The notes under the pieces: model-generated | What the model was told of the DNA's origin: nothing | What the model saw: the letters and a program-made list of their open reading frames with translations, nothing else | Databases searched by the model: none | Assembly (NCBI GenBank): GCA_025774245.1 | Contig: JALGWI010000020.1 | Span: forward strand, 1-42,489 | Direction of reading: 5' to 3' | DNA from: a bacterium | GTDB lineage: Bacteria > Joyebacterota > Joyebacteria > Joyebacterales > Joyebacteraceae | Length of the DNA stretch: 42,489 nucleotides | Program-made: the position numbers and the translations under genes | Part shown: in pieces, positions 26,519 to 34,433 of the stretch | Layout: each line of letters begins with the position of its first letter | Position numbering within the stretch: the stretch's first letter is position 1

Positions 26519-27867
26519 TAGGTTACCCGGATCCGGTTCCGCGTCTGAGCCTCGGCGGGCCCTCGCAGGGCACCCGTATCGGGCGCACCTCGCGCGGCAG
26601 AGGACCCGCCTTTGGCTTCTTGCGACGAATCCGGATCCACGTAGGAACCATCCTCCGGCTCCTCGCCACTGGCGATCTTCACGACGACCATCGTGAGATC
26701 GTCCGACTGGGAGGCGCCGGCCGCGAAGTCCTTGATGCTCGTGTAGACGTATTCTTCGATCTCTCTCGCCGAGGCGTGACGGTGCTCCATCAGGAGCCTC
26801 TCGAGGCGCTCCTCGCCGAACATCTCGTCGTCGCCGTTCGTCGCCTCGGTTATTCCGTCCGTGTAGAGCACGAGGTCGTCGCCGGGAGCGAGCCTCGTGT
26901 GCCCCTCCTCGTACAGCACGCCCGGCATGACCCCGATGACGAGGCCACCCTCCATCAGTTGATCGCACGTCCCGTCGCGCCGCATGATCCAGGGCGGGTT
27001 GTGACCGGCGTTGACGTACGTCAGGTCGCCCGTCTTCGTGTCGAGCACGCAGTAGAAGAACGTGATGAAGACGCTGTCCTCGGTGTAGCCGTGGACGAGC
27101 CTGTTCACGCGCTCGATCAGCGTGCCGGACGGCACGCCGCTCTCCGAGAGCGCGCGGACCGCCGCCTGGACGTTCGCCATGAGGATGGCGGCCGGCGTTC
27201 CCTTCCCCGAGACGTCCCCGATGGTGATCGCGAGCCGGCCGTCGCCGATGTCGATCACGTCGTAGCAGTCGCCGCCGACGTGACGGGCCGGCACGGTGAA
27301 CGCGAAGATGTCGAGCCCGTCGATCTTCGGGAAGCTCTTCGGGAGAAGCTCCATCTGGATGTCCCTGGCGACAGTCATCTCGTGCTCGAGACGGCCTCGC
27401 TCCGTCGCCTCGTGCTCGATCTGCTTCCGCATCTGCTCGTAGGTGTAGGTGACGAGGCCGACCACGAGCGCGAGCACGCCGTTGACCGTCACGACCATGA
27501 ACGCGAGCCTCATCTGGTAGAAGACGACGATCGGGTTCACCAGGATCGCGAGCGCGCTTCCGAGCACGCCGCCGGCGATGAGGGTGACGACGGCCATCGG
27601 AACCCGGACGTACGCGGGGAAGCCGCTGTACCTCGGCAGGACGAATCTCGCCACGAGCACGGCCGCGAACCCGACGACGTTCGCGAAGACGATGCTCATC
27701 GCGATGAGCGAGCCGGCCGAGACCGTGGCTCCCTCAGCGAAGAAGCCGATCGCGGTTCCGATCCCGAGCCCCGCCAGGCTGTTCGCCAGGGCCCAGAGCG
27801 CCACCGCGCGCGCCTCGAGCCGCCGGGGCTTCTCTCGTGCTGTGCCGCCTACTGCCCTTCCTGCCAT
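26518..27867 (-). CDS. Membrane-anchored RsbU/SpoIIE-type PP2C serine phosphatase
   Basis: 449 aa. Residues 25-150 form four hydrophobic helices with a conserved polar core (WALANSLAG, FANVVGFAA, ARFVLPRY, VNPIVVFYQ). A short coiled coil follows at 150-180 (EQMRKQIEHEATERGRLEHE), then MTVARDIQMELLPKSFP, the RsbU-type linker. The PP2C_SpoIIE domain (190-405) has the metal-binding motifs GGDCYDV, GDVSGKGTPAA, DGITEATN and QSDDLTMVV. These phosphatases dephosphorylate an anti-sigma-factor antagonist in partner-switching cascades, but no antagonist or anti-sigma gene is adjacent. The C-terminal 45 residues are low complexity. The gene starts 4 bp after the bactofilin-like gene, so the two are co-transcribed. 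Its membrane module is the same as that in the histidine kinase at 30230-31438. Confidence 0.9.
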   Translation of the reverse strand: MAGRAVGGTAREKPRRLEARAVALWALANSLAGLGIGTAIGFFAEGATVSAGSLIAMSIVFANVVGFAAVLVARFVLPRYSGFPAYVRVPMAVVTLIAGGVLGSALAILVNPIVVFYQMRLAFMVVTVNGVLALVVGLVTYTYEQMRKQIEHEATERGRLEHEMTVARDIQMELLPKSFPKIDGLDIFAFTVPARHVGGDCYDVIDIGDGRLAITIGDVSGKGTPAAILMANVQAAVRALSESGVPSGTLIERVNRLVHGYTEDSVFITFFYCVLDTKTGDLTYVNAGHNPPWIMRRDGTCDQLMEGGLVIGVMPGVLYEEGHTRLAPGDDLVLYTDGITEATNGDDEMFGEERLERLLMEHRHASAREIEEYVYTSIKDFAAGASQSDDLTMVVVKIASGEEPEDGSYVDPDSSQEAKGGSSAARGAPDTGALRGPAEAQTRNRIRVT

Positions 27868-27871
27868 CTCG

Positions 27872-29272
27872 TCAGACTCCCGCGGGTGGCGGTGGTGGAA
27901 TCGGCGCCGCAGGTGCGGCGGGTGAACCGGGGAACGTGCTCGGCAGCGCTCCCTCCGGGGCCGGCGGCGGCTCGAACGCCGTGTCGAGCCTGGTCTCCTT
28001 GCGCTGGAGGAGCGCGCCGAGCCCGAAGAAGATGATGACGATCCCGATCAGGGTGCCGGCGATCGGAATCGCCGTCACGAGGTAGATCGGAACGAGGCCG
28101 AGGAGCAGTGACGGAATCGGCGACACGTCGGTCCTCCCGCTCCTCTGGAGTATCAGGTTGCCGAGCCAGATCGCCGCGTAGAACTTCGCGATGTAGAGGG
28201 CGATCAGGTACGACATGAGCACCACGAACATGAGAGGGATCGTGATGATCATGACGAGGAGGATCAAGAGCACGATCGGGACGCAGATGAAGGCGATGAA
28301 CCCGATCCCGACGCTCTTGAGCGGCTTCTTCCTGATCGTCTCCGCGGTCTGGCGCGCGTGGTCCTTCGTGAACGCCACGATGAGCGTTCCGGCAATGAGC
28401 GCGGCGATGAAGCCGAGGATGTGGATCCCGGCCTCGACCGCCCGCGTCAGGTGGAACTCGGGCTTCTCCTTCTCGACCTTCCGGAAGAACTGGACCTCAC
28501 CGGCGACGATGCCGGGCGGAATGTCGATCTCGTCCGGACCCTCGTAGTGGAGGTCGCCTCCGAAGCGAGCGTTCGGACCGATGTCGATCCCGCCGTCGGT
28601 CGTCACCTCCGCGTTGCCGGCAATGCTGCCGTCGATGTTGAGGACGCCCGTGATGATCTTCGCCGCGCCGCCGACACTACCGTTCACGTCAGCCACGCCA
28701 CAAGCGACGAGAAGGTCTCCCTCGATGGACGCCTCTTCGTCGAAGTGCAGGGTCGCGCACGCCGCGACGACGTTTCCGCGAACCGTTCCGTCGATGTAGA
28801 GGTTCTTGCAGGCGACCCGAAGATCGTCGCCGATCTCACCCTCGATCCGGATGGTCTCGGCGAACAGGTTGAGATCTTCGGTCACCGTCCCGGAGATCCT
28901 CCCCTCCTGCACGAAGGCGAGGATGTCGCCGTCGAGCGTACCCTCGATCTTCAGGTTGCCCGCGAAGAGGTAGAGGTCGCGGACCTGCGTCTCTCCCTCA
29001 GGGAGGATGTAGCGGTTCTGCTGCGAGAAGAGGAGATTCCCGCCGCTCTCCCAGCACCGCTCGCACGTCTCCTCATCCTGGGGACAGCACGCCGTGCTGT
29101 CGCCCCCCGCAGCGGGCACCGCGTTGGCGGCGGGCGGCACGAGCAGCACGAGGAGCGCCGTGACGATGGCGAAGAGGCTCAGCGCCAGGACCCGTCCCTC
29201 GGTCTTGATATTCTGTTCATGATGTGGGCTGATCACAGCCTCGCAGACTGGTGCTCTCGCGGCCGCCTTCAT
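27872..29272 (-). CDS. Bactofilin-like beta-helix membrane protein
   Basis: 466 aa. A long signal peptide (residues 1-51, hydrophobic core VLALSLFAIVTALLVLLV) is followed by a Cys-rich stretch (TACCPQDEETCERC). Residues 75-245 are regularly spaced short strands such as LKIEGTLDGDILAF, IRIEGEIGDDLRVA and LNIDGSIAGNAEV, with the IxGxxxGD rhythm of the bactofilin right-handed beta helix, which here would face the periplasm. Residues 285-430 contain about five membrane helices, and the tail is Pro-rich. This differs from cytoplasmic polymerising bactofilins; a scaffold or envelope-sensing role is inference. ATG 29272 follows AAGGAGGGAAGGAAG. It is the first gene of a two-gene unit with the RsbU-like phosphatase, behind the promoter at 29338-29366. 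Confidence 0.82.
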   Translation of the reverse strand: MKAAARAPVCEAVISPHHEQNIKTEGRVLALSLFAIVTALLVLLVPPAANAVPAAGGDSTACCPQDEETCERCWESGGNLLFSQQNRYILPEGETQVRDLYLFAGNLKIEGTLDGDILAFVQEGRISGTVTEDLNLFAETIRIEGEIGDDLRVACKNLYIDGTVRGNVVAACATLHFDEEASIEGDLLVACGVADVNGSVGGAAKIITGVLNIDGSIAGNAEVTTDGGIDIGPNARFGGDLHYEGPDEIDIPPGIVAGEVQFFRKVEKEKPEFHLTRAVEAGIHILGFIAALIAGTLIVAFTKDHARQTAETIRKKPLKSVGIGFIAFICVPIVLLILLVMIITIPLMFVVLMSYLIALYIAKFYAAIWLGNLILQRSGRTDVSPIPSLLLGLVPIYLVTAIPIAGTLIGIVIIFFGLGALLQRKETRLDTAFEPPPAPEGALPSTFPGSPAAPAAPIPPPPPAGV

Positions 29273-29337
29273 CTTCCTTCCCTCCTTATGACTGCTCTAC
29301 CCCCGAGCAAGTTGCACATTCGTGGTCCCACGGTGCA

Positions 29338-29366
29338 ATTATGGGGTCTCGAGGGCCCTCCTTCAA
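29338..29366 (-). promoter_or_regulatory. Predicted promoter of the bactofilin-RsbU unit, with palindromic spacer
   Basis: TTGAAG (29366-29361), a 17-bp spacer and CATAAT (29343-29338) on the minus strand. The spacer contains the perfect 10-bp palindrome GAGGGCCCTC (29351-29360), a possible operator. The 205-bp gap otherwise contains only small imperfect hairpins. Confidence 0.55.
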
Positions 29367-29477
29367 AGGAAGCCCCGTGAAACGGCCATTCAATAGGGTC
29401 AGATGCACTGACCGGGGGGTGAGATGCGGGCGGCGGGACAGGCGGAATCCGCTTCCCGCGGGCTCTCGGCGGACCTT

Positions 29478-30233
29478 CTACCATGGGAAGATTTCCCGGA
29501 GGGTCTTCGCCCGGGCCCGGGAGAGGACGAGCTCCGTGTGCTCGGCGTCGGCGACCACGACCTTGTACTTCCCGCTGAACCACGGGACGATCTCGACGAC
29601 GTGGTTCAGGTTGACGATGCTCGAGCGGTGGGTGCGGAAGAAGACGGTCGGATCGAGCCTAGTCTCCAGCTCCGCCATCGTCATGTTGACGAGGTAGCGG
29701 GCGTCCTTCGTGTGGACGAAGACCAGCTCGTCGCTGACGCCGATCCAGACGATGTCCTTGACGTCGACGAGGACGATCCGCTTGCCCTTCTGGACCGGCA
29801 GCCGGTCGACGCCCTTCGACCGCACGAGGCCGGCCAGCCGTTCGATCTGCCGGTCGAGCTCCGGTCCCCCGGCCGCGAGCTTCCTCGCCCGCTCGATCGC
29901 CTCGGAGAGTCGCTCGGCCTCGATCGGCTTCAGGAGGTAGTCGATCGAGTTCACCTCGAACGCCTTGATGGCGTACTCGTCGTAGGCGGTGGCGAAGATG
30001 ACGAGGGGCGGGTCGTCGAGCGCCTCGACGACCTCGAGCCCGTTCATCCCGGGCATCTGGATGTCGAGAATCACGACGTCGGGTGAGAGTTCCCGGATCC
30101 TCTCGACGGCCTCGAGTCCGTTCGCCGCCTCGCCCACGCACTCGACGTCGTCCAGCCGCCCCAGAAGCTCGTTGATCCGCCTCCGTGCCAGCTCCTCGTC
30201 GTCGGCGATGACGATCCTGATCTTCGTGCTCAT
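29478..30233 (-). CDS. LytTR-family response regulator
   Basis: 251 aa. Residues 1-120 are a receiver domain with the acidic pair in IADDEE, phospho-acceptor Asp 57 in VVILDIQMPG, Thr in FATAYDEYA and Lys in YLLKPIEAE. Residues 145-251 form a LytTR DNA-binding domain (LPVQKGKRIVLVDVKDIVWI, then FFRTHRSSIVNLNHV). The ATG overlaps the stop of the kinase gene (ATGA), so regulator and kinase are coupled and form a cognate pair. LytTR regulators commonly control cell-envelope, autolysin or exopolysaccharide genes. Target sites cannot be deduced here. It is the last gene of the ampD-dacB-kinase-regulator group. Confidence 0.94.
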   Translation of the reverse strand: MSTKIRIVIADDEELARRRINELLGRLDDVECVGEAANGLEAVERIRELSPDVVILDIQMPGMNGLEVVEALDDPPLVIFATAYDEYAIKAFEVNSIDYLLKPIEAERLSEAIERARKLAAGGPELDRQIERLAGLVRSKGVDRLPVQKGKRIVLVDVKDIVWIGVSDELVFVHTKDARYLVNMTMAELETRLDPTVFFRTHRSSIVNLNHVVEIVPWFSGKYKVVVADAEHTELVLSRARAKTLREIFPW

Positions 30234-31438
30234 CGCGGGCCCCCCGGCTGTCCCTTCTCCAGAGGAATGACGATCGTGACCTTCGTCCCCCGTCCCTGCT
30301 CGCTCTCGAACCTGAACCACTCGCCGTCGCCGAACCTCGTGCTGAGGCGGTCGCGCACGTTCCGGAGGCCGTAGCCCCTCGCGAGCATGTCGTCCTGCTC
30401 GTTCGCGTCGACGCCGGTGCCGTCGTCCTCGACGACGATCCTGAGCGAGCCGTCGGCCACGTCCGCATCGATCCGGATGCGCCCGCCCTCGATCTGCGGG
30501 GAGATGCCGTGCCTCACCGCATTCTCCACCACGGGCTGGAGGATCAGCGGCGGCACCGCGACCTCGCGAGCCCCGTCAGCGATCGACTGCTCGACGACGA
30601 GCCGATCGCCGAACCGGGCGCGCTCGACGTCGAGGTACGCGTCGACGAGCTCGAGCTCCTTGCCGAACGGCACGCTCTCCTTCTCGGACGCCAGGAGCGT
30701 CCCCCGGAAGATGCCGGCGAGCCTCTCGAGCGTCCGGTGCGCGGCGTCGGGGTCGATCGAGATCAGGGCGGAGATCGAGTTCAGGGCATTGAAGAGGAAG
30801 TGTGGGTTGATCTGCGCCTTCAGCGCCTTGAGCTCGGACCGCGCGGCGAGCTCGCGAAGCCGCTCCTCGCGGACGCGCGTCTCCGCGATCGCGCGGTAGC
30901 TCGCTTCGATCTGATCGCGCAGCCTCTCGTAGTTGTAGACGATGAGACCGACGATGACGGCGACGACGCTGCTCACGATGATGAGGAAGAGGACCAGTCG
31001 CCCCTGGTAGAAGACCATGACGGGATTGAAGAAGATGACGAGCGCCGTCCCGAAAGCGCCGCCCGCGAGGAGCGTGATGACGGCGAGCGGGAACCTGACG
31101 CCCTTGGGAAGGGTCCCGTAGCGCGGCAGGATGAACCGCGCCGAGAGCCCCGCCGCGAAGCCGATCGCGTTGGCGAAGATGATCCCCATCGGAACGAACC
31201 TCGCGAACGCGCCCGGCTCTTCCGAGAAGATCGCGACGGCGACTCCGACGAGCCCGCCGGCGAGGGAGTTCGACAGCGCCCAGCCGCCGAGGTCCTTCGC
31301 GGTCGTGCGAAACTGCTCCGCGGGGGACGTCGGGCGGCTCCCGGGACCGGCGTCCGGGGGACCCTTCGGCGCGGTGCCGGTCGGCGGGGTGCCCCCCGGC
31401 GGGTCGGTACCTGCGTCGCGCGTTGGCCTGGCCTCCAT
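30230..31438 (-). CDS. LytS/YehU-type sensor histidine kinase
   Basis: 402 aa. After a Pro/Gly-rich N-terminus (1-45), residues 53-180 make four membrane helices that are near-identical in pattern to those of the RsbU-like phosphatase (FANAIGFAA, ARFILPRY, FFNPVMVFYQGRL). The kinase core is the His_kinase (PF06580) type: LKALKAQINPHFLFNALNS with phospho-acceptor His about 213. An ATPase domain follows, with N box VVENAVRHG and G boxes in VVEDDGTGVD and GYGLRNVRDRL. It autophosphorylates at the inner membrane and passes phosphate to the LytTR regulator encoded immediately downstream. ATG 31438 lies 2 bp after the dacB stop and has GGGGAG upstream. Confidence 0.93.
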   Translation of the reverse strand: MEARPTRDAGTDPPGGTPPTGTAPKGPPDAGPGSRPTSPAEQFRTTAKDLGGWALSNSLAGGLVGVAVAIFSEEPGAFARFVPMGIIFANAIGFAAGLSARFILPRYGTLPKGVRFPLAVITLLAGGAFGTALVIFFNPVMVFYQGRLVLFLIIVSSVVAVIVGLIVYNYERLRDQIEASYRAIAETRVREERLRELAARSELKALKAQINPHFLFNALNSISALISIDPDAAHRTLERLAGIFRGTLLASEKESVPFGKELELVDAYLDVERARFGDRLVVEQSIADGAREVAVPPLILQPVVENAVRHGISPQIEGGRIRIDADVADGSLRIVVEDDGTGVDANEQDDMLARGYGLRNVRDRLSTRFGDGEWFRFESEQGRGTKVTIVIPLEKGQPGGPR

Positions 31439-31440
31439 GG

Positions 31441-33078
31441 CTACTCCCCCGGCGCCGCGCTCACGATCGATGTGAGGATGGCGTGTTCCATGTCGCGCAC
31501 CTTCCAGGCCTCGCACCTGAAGTCGTTGACGATGATCGAGAAGAGGATGTCTTCACCGGCGAGCGTCCTCACGATGCCGGCGATCGCCGTGACCCCGTCC
31601 AGGAGGCCGGTCTTCGCCCGCACGGCGCCCTCGAGCCCGGCGTACCCCATGCGGTCCTCGAGCGTCCCGTCGGTCCCGCTCACCGAGAGCGACGCGGCGT
31701 ACTCGTGGGACGTCTCGAAATCGTCGAGCGTCCTGCGGATGACCCGCACGATCGTCCGCGGCGAGAGCCTGTTCTCGCGGGAGAAGCCGGATCCGTCGAA
31801 GACGCGGTACGAGCCGCTCGCGGCGCCGGCGGTCGAGAGAAACCGTCCGAGCACAAGCTGCCCCGAGTCCGTCGTCCCCGGTGGACCCTCCATCTCGGCC
31901 CCCAATGTTTTGACCAGCTGTTCGGCGACGAAGTTGTTGCTGAACTTGTTGAGGTCGCGAACGACGAGTGAGAGAGGCTTCGACCTGTGGGTGAAGAGGA
32001 GAGCCGTACCCGAGGGCACCGGGCCCGTCCGCACGATTCCTTCCACCGCGACGCCCGCCACGGCGAGGAACTCCTTCATCACGGTTCCGAAGTACAGGAC
32101 CGGGTCCTCGAGATTACGGTAGACGACCGTCCGTCTCGACCCCGCCGGGATCCTGCCCGACACGGTGACGACGTTTCTCCCCGACGCGTAGGTGCGGACG
32201 ACGCTCAGGGTCGAGCTGCGCCTCGAGGATCCGGTCGTCGCCTCGTTCCGCACATCGACGAAGCTCGTCCCAGGCGCGAGGGCGACCCGCGGCTGGCTCC
32301 CCTCCCCCGACCCCGGGTAGACGTGCACCGCGACCGAACTGAAGTTCAGGGCGAGGGCGCCGGTCCGGGCGTGGTAGGCGCGCTGACCGTTGGCGACGTC
32401 ATCGGACGTTGCGGCGACGGAATCGAAGAACGATGCGTCGAGCACGATGTCGCCCGTGATCCGTTCGATCCCGCGGAGCCGGAACTCCTCGACGATCTTC
32501 CAGAGTTCCTCGGAGACGATCGATGGGTCGCCCGAGCCCAGCACGTACACGTTCCCACCGAGGAAGGCTCCGTCGATCGCGCCGTCGGTCGAGAACTCCG
32601 TCCGGAACCGGTAGTTCGGGCCGAGGATCGAGAGCGCGGCCGCTCCCGTCACCACCTTCATGTTCGACGCCGGCGTCATCGCGGTGCCAGCGTTCCGCGC
32701 GAAGAGGACCTCTCCCGTCACGAGCGATTCGACGAGGATCCCCACCCTGGCCCCGGACAGATCCCGTTTCGCGAGGAACGAGTCGATGACCCAGGAGAGC
32801 TCCTCGAGGCGGTACGGGCCGGCCGCCTCGGCATCACCGGCATCGGCCGGGGCATCCGGATCGACCGTCGCTTCCGCTTCGGGCGCGCTCTCTTCTCCGC
32901 CCCACGCCTCGACGGTCTTCGAGATCTCGGAGGCCGTCCCGTCCTCGGGGTCCGTGTCGCCCGCTCGGGCCGCCTCGCCGCCGAACCCGATGGCAAGGAG
33001 CACGCTCAGTGCGAGGGCGAGCCCCGGTGACAGGAGCCACCCCGGAAGAGATCGCGGGCTTCGCGTTGTTCGTGTCAT
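31441..33078 (-). CDS. dacB: D-alanyl-D-alanine carboxypeptidase/endopeptidase, PBP4 family (S13)
   Basis: 545 aa. The signal peptide covers about 1-38 (WLLSPGLALALSVLLAIGFG). An acidic linker (40-88) precedes the S13 peptidase domain. Active-site motifs are SxxK at Ser138-Lys141 (PASNMK), SxN in KFSNNFVAEQ, and KTG in RAKTGLLDGV. Enzymes of this family remove the terminal D-Ala and cut cross-links in periplasmic peptidoglycan. ATG 33078 overlaps the ampD stop (ATGA), and the kinase gene follows after 2 bp. So a murein hydrolase, a murein amidase and a two-component system are one translational unit. Confidence 0.94.
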   Translation of the reverse strand: MTRTTRSPRSLPGWLLSPGLALALSVLLAIGFGGEAARAGDTDPEDGTASEISKTVEAWGGEESAPEAEATVDPDAPADAGDAEAAGPYRLEELSWVIDSFLAKRDLSGARVGILVESLVTGEVLFARNAGTAMTPASNMKVVTGAAALSILGPNYRFRTEFSTDGAIDGAFLGGNVYVLGSGDPSIVSEELWKIVEEFRLRGIERITGDIVLDASFFDSVAATSDDVANGQRAYHARTGALALNFSSVAVHVYPGSGEGSQPRVALAPGTSFVDVRNEATTGSSRRSSTLSVVRTYASGRNVVTVSGRIPAGSRRTVVYRNLEDPVLYFGTVMKEFLAVAGVAVEGIVRTGPVPSGTALLFTHRSKPLSLVVRDLNKFSNNFVAEQLVKTLGAEMEGPPGTTDSGQLVLGRFLSTAGAASGSYRVFDGSGFSRENRLSPRTIVRVIRRTLDDFETSHEYAASLSVSGTDGTLEDRMGYAGLEGAVRAKTGLLDGVTAIAGIVRTLAGEDILFSIIVNDFRCEAWKVRDMEHAILTSIVSAAPGE

Positions 33079-33635
33079 GCGGTTCTCACCCCCGGGCCAC
33101 CGGGGCGCTCGATCGCCGCGGCGACCATGCGCCGGAAACGGTCCATGTCGACCGCCGCTCCGGGACACTCCTTGCGCCGGATCATGTAACCCTCCTCCGC
33201 CATGACGCCGGTTCCCTCAAGCTCCCGGTGGCCGAAGACGCGGTCGACGGAGAGCCCAAACTCGAGAACCAGGGCCCCGATGAGATCCGCCGCCGCCGCG
33301 AGCTGCTCGTCGGGCGGGGCGTCGTCGCAGGCCTCGTACGCCATGCAGACTCCGATGGCCCGATCGTTCCACGGGCCGACGTGCCACGACCGCACGTCGT
33401 GCGGAAGGCACCGGTAGAGAAGCCCGTCGGGCTCGACGAAGTAGGCGTACGCGATCGTCGGACAGCCGTCGGGCGAGATGTGGTTCGCGCCGGTGTGGTA
33501 GCGCGCCGTCTCCCAGACGTTCCAGTCGGGCATGGCCGTACAGTGGAGCACGACCGTATCGATCCCGCCGACGTCCCTCGCCTCAGGATCCCTGCTCCAG
33601 GGTAGAACCTCGGAGATGTCGTGAAGCCAGCGCAT
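33075..33635 (-). CDS. ampD: AmpD/PGRP-like N-acetylmuramoyl-L-alanine amidase (Amidase_2)
   Basis: 186 aa with no signal peptide, so probably cytoplasmic like AmpD. Zinc ligands are read as His31 (VLHCTAM), the His of FGHRELEGTG, and the Cys of KECPGAAVDM; Cys in the third position is the PGRP/T7-lysozyme variant rather than the Asp of enterobacterial AmpD. It would split the stem peptide from anhydro-muropeptides imported from the periplasm and feed NagZ and AnmK encoded about 3-6 kb upstream on the same strand. ATG 33635 has GGAGGC upstream. It overlaps dacB by 4 bp. A role on other amide substrates cannot be excluded. Confidence 0.88.
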   Translation of the reverse strand: MRWLHDISEVLPWSRDPEARDVGGIDTVVLHCTAMPDWNVWETARYHTGANHISPDGCPTIAYAYFVEPDGLLYRCLPHDVRSWHVGPWNDRAIGVCMAYEACDDAPPDEQLAAAADLIGALVLEFGLSVDRVFGHRELEGTGVMAEEGYMIRRKECPGAAVDMDRFRRMVAAAIERPGGPGVRTA

Positions 33636-33678
33636 CGCGCGCCTCCGCTTCCGTCAGGACCATTCGCCAGGGCACCCG

Positions 33679-34350
33679 CTAGGGCCACTCGTTCAGGAGC
33701 TCCGGCAGCTTGCGGAAGCTCCCGAGGAGCCTGTGGGCTCCCGCGAGTTCGCCCTCCGTCCCGAATCCCCACGTGCACCCGATCGCCCACGTCCCGGTCC
33801 TGAGCGCCGCCTCGACGTCGGAGTCACGGTCGCCGACCATGGCGGCGCGGGTCGGGAGCACGTCCAGCGCCGCGAGGATCCTCTCGATCAGCTCGCCCTT
33901 GTGGCTCGTCCCTTCCTCGCCGGCGCACCGGACGTCGGCGAAGTAGCGGCGGATGTCGAAGCAGTCGAGGATGTGGTTCATGTAGCCCGAGCCCGCGTTC
34001 GTCGCGATCGCGAGCCGGTAGCCGTCGGAGTTGAGTTCCCCGAGCACGTCGACGGCCCCAGGGAAAAGCGATCCCAGGCCTCGATCGACGAGCTCGCGCT
34101 CCCAGTGCCAGATGAGGCCGTCCATCTCGTCGTGGTAGGCCGGAGGCAGCTCAGGGAAGACCTTCGTCGTGAACTCCTCGCGGGTCGATCCGACCCCTCC
34201 GAGGATCCTCTCGTCCGAAGGAACCTCGACACCGATGTCGTGGCGTTCGTTCAGTTCGCGCACCGCCCGCTCGACGGCGCCGAGCGTCGTCGCGGTCGAC
34301 GAGTAGAGCGTGCCGTCGAGATCGAGGATGACGAGGTCGAGGTTCCGCAA
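33679..34350 (-). CDS. HAD family hydrolase, phosphoglycolate phosphatase-like
   Basis: About 223 aa. Motif I is VILDLDGTLY near the N-terminus, motif II is the Thr of LAIATNAG, the conserved Lys is in TSHKGELIERI, and motif IV is VGDRDSDVEAA. This is the complete HAD phosphatase set with a helical C1 cap, as in Gph/PGMB-type enzymes. TTG 34350 was chosen because GGGAG lies 7 nt upstream and motif I follows directly; a GTG at 34434 would add 28 residues of low-complexity sequence. Substrate unknown, possibly a sugar phosphate, given the neighbouring PfkB kinase 83 bp upstream. Confidence 0.85.
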   Translation of the reverse strand: MRNLDLVILDLDGTLYSSTATTLGAVERAVRELNERHDIGVEVPSDERILGGVGSTREEFTTKVFPELPPAYHDEMDGLIWHWERELVDRGLGSLFPGAVDVLGELNSDGYRLAIATNAGSGYMNHILDCFDIRRYFADVRCAGEEGTSHKGELIERILAALDVLPTRAAMVGDRDSDVEAALRTGTWAIGCTWGFGTEGELAGAHRLLGSFRKLPELLNEWP

Positions 34351-34433
34351 GGGCTGTCTCCCGCGCCGCGCAGTGACGTCAGAGCGTCCGCTCCGCCCAG
34401 CGCCCCGGTGGCGTCGGGCGCGGCCAGTATACA

